A DNA stretch of 64,000 nt from the NCBI GenBank assembly GCA_041389495.1, contig JAWKRT010000002.1, positions 496,001 through 560,000 of the forward strand, given 5' to 3'. Source of the DNA: Myxococcota bacterium (lineage in GTDB: Bacteria > Myxococcota_A > UBA9160 > UBA4427). The notes below the pieces were generated by a model that was not told the DNA's origin, did not search any database, and saw only the letters and a list, made by a program, of their open reading frames with translations. The position numbers and the translations under genes were made by a program. Below, piece after piece: positions 25,682 through 35,479 of the stretch. Every line of letters begins with the position of its first letter. The first letter of the stretch is position 1.

Positions 25682-26590
25682 ATGGAAGCGCGATCCGACG
25701 CGGCCTCGGCACCGATGCGGACGCGCTTCGTGGCCGAGGTGTCGAGCAACCACCACGCGAGCCTCGCGCGCTGTCTCGACTTCGTGGACTGCGCGGCCGA
25801 CGTCGGGTGCGACGCCGTCAAGTTCCAGCTCTTCCGCGTGCGCGACCTCTTCGCGCCCGAGATCCTCGAGCGGAGCGCTGCCCACCGCGCCCGCGAGGCC
25901 TGGGAGCTGCCCGAGGCGTTCCTGCCCGAGCTCGCGGCGCGCGCACGCGCGCGCGGCCTCGCCTTCGCGTGCACGCCGTTCTCGCTCGCGGCGGTCGACG
26001 CGCTCGCGCCCTTCGTCGACTTCTACAAGATCGCGTCGTACGAGCTGCTGTGGACGCCGCTGCTCGAAGCGTGCGCCCGACACGGGCGGCCGGTCGTGCT
26101 CTCGACCGGCATGGCGGACGAGGGCGAGATCGAGCGCGCGCTGCGCGCGCTCGACGCGGCCGGCGCCACCGCGATCACGCTCCTCCACTGCGTCTCCGGC
26201 TATCCGACGCCGCCGGCGGAGGCGAACCTCGCCGCGATCGACGCGCTCCGCGCGCTCGCGCGCCGCGCGCTCGGTCGCGCGATCGACGTCGGGTGGTCCG
26301 ACCACAGCGTCTCGCCCGGCGTCGTGCAGCGCGCCGTGCACCGCCACGGCGCGGCGATGATCGAGTTCCACCTCGACCTCGACGGAGCGGGCGAGGAGTT
26401 CGCGGCCGGGCACTGCTGGCTTCCCGACGCCATCGCGGCCGTCATCCGCGACGTGCGCGCGGGCGAGTCCGCGGACGGAACGGGCGCGAAGCGCCCGTCG
26501 CCGAGCGAGTGCGCCGACCGCGCCTGGCGCGCCGACCCGGGCGACGGGCTGCGCCCGCTGCGCGCGATCCGCGCCGGGTTCCGCGCGTGA
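25682..26590 (+). CDS. NeuB/SpsE-family nonulosonate synthase-like protein
   Basis: A 302-residue TIM-barrel protein of the NeuB family, which condenses phosphoenolpyruvate with an N-acetyl-hexosamine to make nine-carbon 2-keto sugar acids. Family blocks are in order: AEVSSNHHASLARCL, GCDAVKFQLF, FYKIASYELLWTPLL, VVLSTGMADEGEIE, LLHCVSGYPTPPAEANL and VGWSDHSVSPG, then IEFHLDLDG (E-F-H where most have E-K-H). The usual C-terminal SAF/antifreeze-like domain is absent, so the protein is shorter than sialic acid synthases (about 340-350). First gene of a tightly overlapping operon; start ATG after a GA-rich stretch. Confidence 0.85.
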   Translation: MEARSDAASAPMRTRFVAEVSSNHHASLARCLDFVDCAADVGCDAVKFQLFRVRDLFAPEILERSAAHRAREAWELPEAFLPELAARARARGLAFACTPFSLAAVDALAPFVDFYKIASYELLWTPLLEACARHGRPVVLSTGMADEGEIERALRALDAAGATAITLLHCVSGYPTPPAEANLAAIDALRALARRALGRAIDVGWSDHSVSPGVVQRAVHRHGAAMIEFHLDLDGAGEEFAAGHCWLPDAIAAVIRDVRAGESADGTGAKRPSPSECADRAWRADPGDGLRPLRAIRAGFRA

Positions 26591-27753
26591 CCGCGCGGCT
26601 CGCGATCGCGACCGCCGGGAGCGCGAGCCTCGGCCTCGGCCACTGCCTGCGCGGCGCGACGATCGCGCGCGCGGCGAGCGCGCTCGCCGACGTCGCGCTG
26701 TTCGTGCGCGGCGACGCCGCGGCGCTCCGCGCCGCAGCGCGCGAGCTGGGCCGCACTCGCATCGCCGTGCACGGAGTCGCCGAACGCGCACCGCAGTGGG
26801 AGCAGAGCGGCGCACTCGACGCGGACGCGCTCGTCGTCGACGACCCGGGCGACGTCGCTCCGCTCGTCGACGCCGCGATCGCGCGCGGGCTCGGATGTGT
26901 CGTCCTCGATCGCCTCGACCTCGCGGCGCGCGCGCACGCGACGGTCGTCCCGTCGCCGCTCGCGTTCGCGCCCGACGTCGGCGTCGACCCGGCGCGCGTG
27001 CGGAGCGGCGCCGCGTGGTGCGTCGTCGAGCCGCGCGAGCGCGGGCTCGACGCTCCGCCGTGGCCGGGCGCGCGCGATTCGGTGCTCGTCGCGTTCGGCG
27101 GCGCCGACCCCGAAGCGTGCACCGAGCCGGTCGCGCGCGCGCTCGCCGCGCGCGCGGGCCTCGCGGAGCGCGGCCTGCGCGTCGAGGCGATCGTCGGGCC
27201 GGCGTCCGCGCTCGCAGCGCGCATGCGCGACGCGTCGCCTGCGCGCGGGGAGCAAGGCGGCGTGCACTGGCTCGTCGCGCCGTCGCGCGCCGGGGTGTAC
27301 GCCGCCATGCAGCGCGCGCGCGTCGCCGTCTGCGCGTTCGGCACGGGCCTGTACGAGCTGGCGGCGCTCGGGACCCCCGCGCTCGTCGCGACGCGCGGCG
27401 CGCGCGACGCCGCGATCGCGCGCTCGCTCGCGACGCTCGGCATCGGCCGCCCGATCGGCGATGCGGCCGCGCTCGACGCCGCGGCGGTCGCACGCGAGGT
27501 CGAGTGCGCGCTCGATGCGGAGTGGGCGCGCGCGGCCGCGGCGCGCGGCGCCGCGGCGCTCGGCGACGGCCGCGGCGCGCGCCGCATCGCGGAGCTCGCG
27601 TTCGCGCACGCGGGCCGGCCCGTGCCGGCGCGCGCGCCGTCGCGCGCCGAAGCGGCGCACGCGCTCGCATCCGGTGGTGCGCCGCCGAGGCCCGTCGCAT
27701 CACCCGACTCCGTCGCGCCGCGTGCGCGCCGCGCGAGCGAGGGGCGGCCATGA
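26587..27753 (+). CDS. PseG/SpsG-like nucleotide-sugar hydrolase
   Basis: A 388-residue GT-B-fold protein. The N-terminal ATAGSASLGLGHCLRGATIA matches the GTGHxxR region of PseG, whose histidine is the catalytic base. The C-terminal half contains SVLVAFGGADPEA and AVCAFGTGLYELAALGTPAL, the nucleotide-diphosphate-binding part. PseG removes UDP from UDP-diacetamido-trideoxyhexoses, the step before NeuB-type condensation. The last about 40 residues are a Pro/Ala/Arg-rich tail. GTG start overlaps the preceding stop (GTGA). Confidence 0.8.
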   Translation: MTARLAIATAGSASLGLGHCLRGATIARAASALADVALFVRGDAAALRAAARELGRTRIAVHGVAERAPQWEQSGALDADALVVDDPGDVAPLVDAAIARGLGCVVLDRLDLAARAHATVVPSPLAFAPDVGVDPARVRSGAAWCVVEPRERGLDAPPWPGARDSVLVAFGGADPEACTEPVARALAARAGLAERGLRVEAIVGPASALAARMRDASPARGEQGGVHWLVAPSRAGVYAAMQRARVAVCAFGTGLYELAALGTPALVATRGARDAAIARSLATLGIGRPIGDAAALDAAAVAREVECALDAEWARAAAARGAAALGDGRGARRIAELAFAHAGRPVPARAPSRAEAAHALASGGAPPRPVASPDSVAPRARRASEGRP

Positions 27754-30260
27754 GGCCCGGAATCGTCGTGCAGGCGCGCATGAGCAGCCGCCGCCTTCCC
27801 GGCAAGGCGCTCGCCGACGTCGCGGGCGAGCCGCTGCTCGCGCGCGTCGTCGCGCGCGCGCGCCTCGCGACGGAGGTCGCGTTCGTCGGTGTCGCCACGT
27901 CGACGGATGCGAGCGACGACGCGATCGCGTCCTTCTGCCGCGCGCGCGACATCCCGTGCTTTCGCGGGCCGCTCGACGACGTGCTCGGTCGGCTCGTCGG
28001 CGCGGCCCGACACTGGGACCTCGACCCCGTCGTGCGCATCACGGGCGACTGTCCGTTCGCGAGCCCCGAGCTCGTCGACGAGCTCGTCCGCGCACTGCGC
28101 GCCCACGGCGCCGACGCCGCGCGGCTCGACGGCGCGCGGCTCGACGGCGCGACGCTGCACGAGGGCATCGATCCGTTCTCGCGGCGGGCGCTCGAGGCGT
28201 GGGACGCGCTCGACCTCGCGCCCGACGAGCGCGAGCACCTCGCGCTGCTGCCCGACCGCCGGCGCGCCGGCGTGCGCGTCTACGCGCGGCCCGTGCGCGA
28301 CGACGAGCGCGCGCGTCCCGGCCTGCGCCTGTGCGTCGACGAGCCGCACCAGCTCGCGTTCGCGCGCGCCGCGTTCGCGGCGCTCGGCGGCCGCGGCGAC
28401 TTCGCGACCGCCGAGCTCGTCGCGTGGCTCGATGCGCGCTCGCGCGCGGAGACCGGCGCCGACCTCGTCGCCTGCGCGATCGCGCGCGAGGGCGTCGAGC
28501 GCCTCCATCTCTATCCCGGCGGAACGATCATGCCGACGCTGAACGCCTGGATCGCGCGCGGCGGCGACTTCGTCGTCGCGCGCCACGAGCAGGGCGCGGG
28601 CTATGCGGCCCTGGCCGAGGCGCGACTCGCGGGCGCGCCGCGCGTCGCGATGGTGACGAGCGGCCCGGGCGTCACGAACCTCGTGACCGTGATCGCGGAC
28701 GCCTACTACGACGCGACGCCCTTCGTCGCGATCGCCGGGCAGGTCGGCACGGGCGATCTGCTCGCCGCGCGCGACGTGCGCCAGCGCGGCTTCCAGGAGG
28801 TGCCGACCTCGCAGCTCTGCGCGCCGATCGCGAAGGCGTGCCTGCGCCCGATGCGCGCCGACGAAGCGGGCGCGGCGATCGAGGAGGCGTTCGCGATCGC
28901 GCGCGAGGGGCGGCCGGGGCCGGTCGTCGTGGAGCTGCCGATGGACGTGCAGCGCGCGGCGCTCGCGGAGCCGCTGCAGGCGTCGTCGTCGTCGCGCTCG
29001 CGCGCGAGTGCGGCGCCCGATCGGGCGCGCGACGCGGCCGCGCCCGACGAAGCCTCCGCGCATGCGATCCGCGTCGCGGCGCCGGCCGCGAACGCGGTGT
29101 ACGACGAGATCGCCGCGTGGCTGCGGACCGCGGAGCGCCCGCTCGTGCTCGCCGGCCAGGGCGTGTTGCAGGCGAATGCGGCGGGCGCGCTGCGCGCGCT
29201 CGCGGAGCGCGAGCGCATCCCGGTCGCGACGAGCCTGCTCGGCGTCGGCGCGATCCCGAGCGATCACGAGCTCGCGCTCGGCTACGTGGGCCACACCGGC
29301 ACGGCGTGGGCGAACCGCGCTCTCGACTCGTGCGACGCGCTGCTCGTCGTCGGCGCGCGCCTCGACGTCCGCCAGACCGGCACGCGCACCGAGCGCTTCG
29401 CGAGCGGCGCGCGCATCGCGCGCATCGACGTCGACGCGGGCGAGCTCGCCGCGCCGCGCGTGCGCACGGACGTCGCCGTCCGCGCCGACGCGGCCGTGGC
29501 TCTCGACGCGCTCGCGGGCGCGCTCGCGCGCAGTCCGCACGCGCGCGCCGCCCGCGAGGCGTTCGAGCGCGACGTCAAGACGTGGCGTCGCGAGCTGCCG
29601 CTCGACGACTACGCGGCCGGCGAAGGCTGCCACCCGGCCGCGCTCCTGCGCGCGCTCGACGATGCGACGCGCGGCGACGAGCTCGTCGTCGTGACGGGCG
29701 TCGGCCACCACCAGCAGTGGGCGGCGCGCCACCTCACGTTCGACGCGCCGCGTCGCCGACTCCTGACCTCGGGCGGCCACGGCGCGATGGGCTACGACGT
29801 GCCGAGCGCCGTCGGCGCGTGCCTCGCGCGACCGGGCACGCGCGTGCTGTGCGTGGTCGGCGACGGCTCGCTGCAGATCAACGCGCAGGAGCTCGCGACG
29901 CTCGTCGAGCGCCGTCTGCCCGCGAAGATCGCGCTGCTCGACAACCGCCGGCTCGCGATGGTCTCGCAGTTCCAGAAGCTCACGTGGGGGCACGACCCGA
30001 GCACGGGCGACCGCTCGGCGCTCGACTTCGGCGCGCTCGCCCGCGCGTACGGCATGGCCGCGTTCGCGCTCGATCGCACGTCGCGCGACCCGTCGGCGCG
30101 CGCGGAGGCCGACGACGCGGCGCGCGCGGTGCTCGACGCGTTCCTCGCGGAGCCCGGCCCCGCGCTCCTGTGGGCGCGCATCGATCCCGGCTGCGAGGTG
30201 TCGCCGATGCTGCTCGCGGGCCAGACGCTCGACGCGATGTGGCCGTGGAGCGCGCCGTGA
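27750..30260 (+). CDS. Fusion: SpsF-type nucleotidyltransferase + thiamine-diphosphate enzyme
   Basis: An uninterrupted 836-codon frame with two complete enzyme domains. Residues 1 to about 230 form an SpsF/NeuA-like cytidylyltransferase: VVQARMSSRRLPGKALADV, the metal site RITGDCPFASPELVD, and EGIDPFSRRALEAWD. From about residue 232 an acetolactate-synthase-like ThDP enzyme follows: RLHLYPGGTIMPTLNAW, catalytic glutamate E280 (ARHEQGAGYAA), GPGVTNLVTVIADAYYDATP, a middle domain after a Ser/Arg/Ala-rich linker (about 411-440), the ThDP/metal motif GDGS at 704-707, and an end reading SPMLLAGQTLDAMWPW. No internal stop or convincing restart separates the domains. The ATG overlaps the preceding stop (ATGA). 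Likely roles: activating the NulO-like sugar with CTP and a carboligation or decarboxylation step on the same pathway (inference). Confidence 0.85.
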   Translation: MRPGIVVQARMSSRRLPGKALADVAGEPLLARVVARARLATEVAFVGVATSTDASDDAIASFCRARDIPCFRGPLDDVLGRLVGAARHWDLDPVVRITGDCPFASPELVDELVRALRAHGADAARLDGARLDGATLHEGIDPFSRRALEAWDALDLAPDEREHLALLPDRRRAGVRVYARPVRDDERARPGLRLCVDEPHQLAFARAAFAALGGRGDFATAELVAWLDARSRAETGADLVACAIAREGVERLHLYPGGTIMPTLNAWIARGGDFVVARHEQGAGYAALAEARLAGAPRVAMVTSGPGVTNLVTVIADAYYDATPFVAIAGQVGTGDLLAARDVRQRGFQEVPTSQLCAPIAKACLRPMRADEAGAAIEEAFAIAREGRPGPVVVELPMDVQRAALAEPLQASSSSRSRASAAPDRARDAAAPDEASAHAIRVAAPAANAVYDEIAAWLRTAERPLVLAGQGVLQANAAGALRALAERERIPVATSLLGVGAIPSDHELALGYVGHTGTAWANRALDSCDALLVVGARLDVRQTGTRTERFASGARIARIDVDAGELAAPRVRTDVAVRADAAVALDALAGALARSPHARAAREAFERDVKTWRRELPLDDYAAGEGCHPAALLRALDDATRGDELVVVTGVGHHQQWAARHLTFDAPRRRLLTSGGHGAMGYDVPSAVGACLARPGTRVLCVVGDGSLQINAQELATLVERRLPAKIALLDNRRLAMVSQFQKLTWGHDPSTGDRSALDFGALARAYGMAAFALDRTSRDPSARAEADDAARAVLDAFLAEPGPALLWARIDPGCEVSPMLLAGQTLDAMWPWSAP

Positions 30261-31085
30261 CGCCGCGCCCGCAGGACGCGAACGCGCCGGGCCAGGGCGC
30301 GCGCGCCGCGAGCGGCGCGCCGGGCGCGTGCGGCGCGCGCGTCGCGTCGCTGCGCGCTCGTCACCGGGGCGAGCCGCGGCATCGGCCGCGCGACGGCGCT
30401 CGCGCTCGCTGCCGCCGGTCACGACGTGGCGCTCACCTATCATCGCGACGCGGATGGCGCGCGGTCGGTCGCGCTCGCGCTCGAAGCGTCGGGAGCGCGC
30501 GCTCTCGCGGTCGCACTCGACCTCGGCGACCCGCGCGCCGTCGCGGGCGCCTTCGACGCGGTCGAGCGCGAGCTCGGCGCGGTCGACGTGCTCGTGAACA
30601 ACGGCGCCATGATCCAGGAGAAGCCGTTCGAGCAGCTGACGCTCGAGGACTGGGACCGCATGCAGGCCGTGAACCTGCGGGGCCCCTTCCTGTGCGCGCA
30701 GCGCGCGTTCGCGCCGATGTGCGCGCGAGGTCGCGGGCGCATCGTCAACGTCGCGTCGATCGGCGGCCAGTGGGGCGGCACGCGACAGGTGCACTACGCG
30801 ACGGCGAAGGCGGGCCTGCTCGGCCTGACGCGTTCGCTCGCGAAGCTCGGCGCGCCGCACGGCGTGACCGCGAACGCGGTCTCCCCGGGGCTCGTCGCGA
30901 CCGGGATGATCGCGGCGGAGCTCGACTCGGACGAGGGGCGCGCGAAGGCGGCGTCGATCCCGGCCGGCCGGCTCGGTGCGCCCGAGGAGGTGGCGGCGGC
31001 CGTCGTCTACCTCGCGTCCGACGCCGCGGCGTACGTCACGGGACAGACGCTGAACGTGAACGGTGGGATGTACTTCGGATGCTAG
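30257..31085 (+). CDS. SDR-family oxidoreductase with an apparent frameshift near the start
   Basis: The body is a classical SDR: cofactor loop TGASRGIGRATALALAAAGHD, VLVNNGAMIQEKPF, catalytic serine in IVNVASIGGQWGG, HYATAKAGLLG (Tyr-x3-Lys), and the end GQTLNVNGGMYFG. However, the frame holding the cofactor loop has a stop at 30258-30260 and no ATG, GTG or TTG between that stop and the loop. A GTG at 30257, overlapping the preceding stop as GTGA exactly like the other genes of this operon, opens a different frame running to about 30345. One net extra base in the GC-rich run about 30345-30360 would explain this. It may be a sequencing error or a real mutation. A minimal in-frame start would be GTG 30426, which would lose the cofactor loop. 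Confidence 0.75.
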
Positions 31086-31113
31086 TCGCGTGCGACGAGC
31101 CGGAGGGACGGCG

Positions 31114-32421
31114 ATGAACGGGCGCAGGACGCTCTGGGTGATCAGCGGCGGGATCGAGGCGCGGCCGGTGATCGAGCGCGCGCGCGCGCTCGGTCTGCGC
31201 GTCGTCGTGAGCGACGGGTCGGCGACCGCACCGGGCCTCGCGCTCGCCGACCTGCCCGTCGTCGCGAACGTGTACGGGCCGGAGGAGACGCTCGACGCCG
31301 CGCGGACGCTCGCCGCGCGGCACGGGCCGCCCGACGGCGTGATCTGCGCAGCGGCCGACGCGCCGCTGACCGCGGCATGGCTCGCCGGCGAGTTCGGGCT
31401 CGTCGGGCCGAGCCGCGAGGCGGCCCGGCTCGCGACCGACAAGCTCGCGATGAAGCGGCGGCTCGCGCGCGACGGCGTCCCCGTGCCGTGGTTCCGCGCG
31501 CTGCTCGACGCCGACGAGCTCGAGGCGCATCGCCGCGAGGAGGGCGTGCCGCTCGTCGTGAAGCCGGTCGACAGCCGCGGTGCGCGCGGCGTCGTGCGCG
31601 TCGCGCCCGGCCCGTCGGGCGTGGACGCGCGCTTCGCGTTCGAGACCGCGCACCGCAACTCGCCGACCGGGCGCGTGATGGTCGAGCGCTTCCTCGACGG
31701 GCCGCAGGTGTCGACCGAATCGCTCGTGCTCGGCGATCGCGTCGCGACGCCGGGGCTCGCCGATCGCAACTACGAGGCGCTCGCGCGCTTCGCCCCGTTC
31801 GTCGTCGAGGACGGCGGACAGCTGCCGAGCGCGCTCGCGGCCGACGCGCAGCGCGACGTGTGCGACGTGGTCGCGCGGGCCGCGCGTTCGCTCGGGCTCG
31901 AGAGCGGCGTCGCGAAGGGCGACATCGTCGTGCACGAGGGTCGCGCGGTCGTGATCGAGATCGCCGCGCGGCTCTCCGGCGGCTACCTGTGCTCGCACCA
32001 CATCCCGCTCTCGACGGGCGTCGACTTCGTCGGTGCGGCGATCCGCCAGGCGCTCGGCGAGCGCATCGACCCCGACGAGCTCGCGCCGCGCCACGCGCGC
32101 GGCGTCGCGCAGCGCTTCTTCTTCCCGCGGCCCGGCCGCGTCGTCGCGATCCGCGGCGCCGAGGAGGTCGCGCGGCGCGCGGACGTCGCGCTGCTCGAGC
32201 TGCGCGTCGCGCCGGGTGACGAGGTGGGCGAAGTGGAGTGCCATCCGGCGCGCGCCGGGCTCGTGATCACCACCGCCGCGACGCGCGAGGAAGCGGTCGC
32301 CGCGGCGCGCGCGGCGATCGACGGTGTCGCGATCGAGACCGAGCCGACGGGCCCGAGCGTCGCGGGCGCCGCGATCGGCGCCGCGCCGCGTCCCGCGCGC
32401 GCGAATGCGGCGCGCGCGTGA
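31114..32421 (+). CDS. ATP-grasp domain ligase
   Basis: A 435-residue ATP-grasp protein related to carbamoyl-phosphate-synthase/PurK-type carboxylate-amine ligases. An N-terminal Rossmann-like part (LWVISGGIEARPVIERARA) is followed by the ATP-binding region (PLVVKPVDSRGARGVVRV) and the metal-ligand segment VVIEIAARLSGGYLCSH. These enzymes activate a carboxylate as acyl phosphate and ligate an amine or thiol. In this operon it could attach an amino acid or acyl group to the sugar (inference). ATG after GGAGGG; 28 nt after the SDR stop. Confidence 0.8.
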   Translation: MNGRRTLWVISGGIEARPVIERARALGLRVVVSDGSATAPGLALADLPVVANVYGPEETLDAARTLAARHGPPDGVICAAADAPLTAAWLAGEFGLVGPSREAARLATDKLAMKRRLARDGVPVPWFRALLDADELEAHRREEGVPLVVKPVDSRGARGVVRVAPGPSGVDARFAFETAHRNSPTGRVMVERFLDGPQVSTESLVLGDRVATPGLADRNYEALARFAPFVVEDGGQLPSALAADAQRDVCDVVARAARSLGLESGVAKGDIVVHEGRAVVIEIAARLSGGYLCSHHIPLSTGVDFVGAAIRQALGERIDPDELAPRHARGVAQRFFFPRPGRVVAIRGAEEVARRADVALLELRVAPGDEVGEVECHPARAGLVITTAATREEAVAAARAAIDGVAIETEPTGPSVAGAAIGAAPRPARANAARA

Positions 32422-32427
32422 GCTCGC

Positions 32428-33663
<1,236 letters not shown>

Positions 33664-33793
33664 TCCGCCCCCTCCTCGCGCGATGCCGGCCGCGGGCCGA
33701 CCGCGGCGATCCGCTCGCATGCGGCGCGTACCTGCGCGCGTCCTGCCCATCGGCTGCCGGCTCGTGGGCATTGAGCGCGGAGCGCGCCGCGCC

Positions 33794-33837
33794 GGGGCGG
33801 TGCGGGGCGGGGCGGTGCGGTGCGGGGCGGTGCGGGG
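33794..33837 (+). repeat. Five GGGG tracts in a GGGGCGGTGC-type repeat
   Basis: GGGG runs occur at 33794, 33804, 33809, 33824 and 33834 on the plus strand, within the spacer between the mannosyltransferase-like and C-methyltransferase-like genes, both on the minus strand. The spacing would permit a G-quadruplex. Confidence 0.7.
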
Positions 33838-33842
33838 CGCGG

Positions 33843-35330
33843 CTACTCGGCGGGGGCGAGGGCCGGGCGCAGCCAGCGGTGCGCGGGCCACGCGACGAGC
33901 GCGACCGCCGTCCACAGCACCACGCCCGCGCGGCCCGCGGAATCCCAGCTCTCGCCCATCGCCCAGAGGAGGTGGAAGAACGGGGCCACGAGGAAGATGG
34001 GAAGGCTCCACGCGGCGAGCCGGCTGCGCGGAACCGCGGCCGCGGCCGCGAGCGGCCAGAGCAGGAACCACGGCCACGTGTGCCCGACGGCGACGCACGC
34101 GGCGGCGAGCAGCCCGGCGAGCGCGGCCTCGGCGGCGACGGCGAGCTGCGGGCCGGCGAGCGGCGCATCGGCGCTGCGCGCGGACTCCCACGCGCGCAGG
34201 CCGGCGCGCAGGCCGGGCCACGCGCCCCAGGCGATCGCCGCGAGCACGAGCGCATCGACGATGGGCCGCGCGCGCACCTGGTCGACGGCCGTGCGCACCG
34301 CGTCCGCGGGCGTGAGCAGGTGCCAGCCCTGCATCGCGACCGTGCTGCCGAAGATCGGCGCGTCGTCCCAGAACAGCGCGAACACCGCGAGCGCGCCGAC
34401 GCCCGAAGCGAGGATCGCGGTCGCCCGTCGGCGGCGTTCGCGCGGCGCGGCGAGCGCCGCGATCTCGAGCGCGACGAGCGGCGCGGTCACGTACTTGAAG
34501 AGAGCGGACGCGACGATCGCGGGCGGCGCCCACGCCGCGCGCGCGCGCACGGTGGCCTCGAGCCAGAGCAGCAGGCCGCACGTCATCAGCGCGTCGTTGT
34601 GACCCTCGGCGACGGTGAAGTGCACGGACATCGGCGCCCAGCCGAGCAGGGCGATCGCGCCCGCGCGCAGCGCGGGCGAGCGGTGCGCGTGCAGGCGCGC
34701 GAGCGCGTGCAGGCCCGTCCCCCACGCGAGGAGCAGGACGGCCTTGTGCGCGCCGAACTCGAGCGGTGCGCGGTGCGGCACCACGCGCTCGAGCGTGCCG
34801 ACGAGCAGGGCCCAGAGCGGCCCGTACGTCATCTGCGTCCCCGCTTCCTCGAGCGGGAGGCCGGCGAGCGCGCTCGCGGGCATGGCGTGGTGGTAGGGGT
34901 TCACGCCGTCGGCCCACATGCGTCCCCACGCGACCGAGAGCCAGAAATCCTGGGTGAACATCGGATAGGCGAGCACGTTCACGGCGCCGAAGGCCCACGC
35001 GAAGCGCACGAGCGTGCGGAGCGCGACGTCGTCGACCGCTTCGCGGTCGCGCGCGAGTGCGAGCAGCGCCGCGCAGAAGACGAGCGTCGCGGCCGCCATG
35101 GCTCCGCCGTACGCCGCGCCGCGTGCGGCGGCCGAGCGGAACGCGCCTTCGCCCGCGGCGGCGCGGCGGAGCGGGGCGCGCGCGTCGCCGAGCGGCAGCG
35201 CGTCGACGACGCGTTCGAGCGCGCGCACCTCGTGCTCCTGCACGACGCCGAAGGGCGAGCGCGCGGCGATCGCATACGAGACGGGGGCGAGTGCCGCGTA
35301 GATCGCGACGAGCGCCCATCCGCATAACAT
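33843..35330 (-). CDS. Polyprenyl-phosphate mannosyltransferase-like membrane protein (GT87/MptA-like)
   Basis: A 495-residue polytopic membrane protein. The first large loop holds QDFWLSVAWGRMWADGVNPYHHA, resembling the D-x-x-R-Y-x-W-x-G...NPY signature of GT87/MptA-type alpha-mannosyltransferases, and a later loop has FTVAEGHNDALM, the EGHND motif of the same group. Substrate is inferred to be a polyprenyl-phosphate sugar. I took the ATG at 35330, where the first helix begins; a GTG at 35432 would add 34 residues, but those codons have low G/C third positions, unlike coding sequence here. Confidence 0.75.
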   Translation of the reverse strand: MLCGWALVAIYAALAPVSYAIAARSPFGVVQEHEVRALERVVDALPLGDARAPLRRAAAGEGAFRSAAARGAAYGGAMAAATLVFCAALLALARDREAVDDVALRTLVRFAWAFGAVNVLAYPMFTQDFWLSVAWGRMWADGVNPYHHAMPASALAGLPLEEAGTQMTYGPLWALLVGTLERVVPHRAPLEFGAHKAVLLLAWGTGLHALARLHAHRSPALRAGAIALLGWAPMSVHFTVAEGHNDALMTCGLLLWLEATVRARAAWAPPAIVASALFKYVTAPLVALEIAALAAPRERRRRATAILASGVGALAVFALFWDDAPIFGSTVAMQGWHLLTPADAVRTAVDQVRARPIVDALVLAAIAWGAWPGLRAGLRAWESARSADAPLAGPQLAVAAEAALAGLLAAACVAVGHTWPWFLLWPLAAAAAVPRSRLAAWSLPIFLVAPFFHLLWAMGESWDSAGRAGVVLWTAVALVAWPAHRWLRPALAPAE

Positions 35331-35465
35331 GATGGATCGGTGAAGGCGGCGGGAGCGATCGACTAGCGTCGATGGGGCGGCCTCGCGCGGGGCGCGCGGG
35401 AGTCGTTCGACACTGCGATCGGGATTCGACACGCGGGACGAATAGTCGAAGGTCGGGCACTGGGG

Positions 35466-35471
35466 TAGGGT
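35466..35471 (+). promoter_or_regulatory. Candidate -10 element (TAGGGT) of the membrane sulfatase-like gene
   Basis: TAGGGT ends 8 nt before the GTG at 35480; no ribosome site is seen. Two copies of TTCGACAC (35406-35413, 35425-35432) lie further upstream. Confidence 0.35.
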
Positions 35472-35479
35472 TCGCGCCC

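Noticed and set aside
26442..31769. A 1775-codon minus-strand frame antisense to the nonulosonate-like operon
   Set aside because: No recognisable domains, and arginine/alanine-biased sequence; the plus strand has clear enzymes.
33664..33842. GGGGCGG-rich spacer as a possible CRISPR or mobile-element end
   Set aside because: The repeats are short and degenerate, without spacers or inverted ends.
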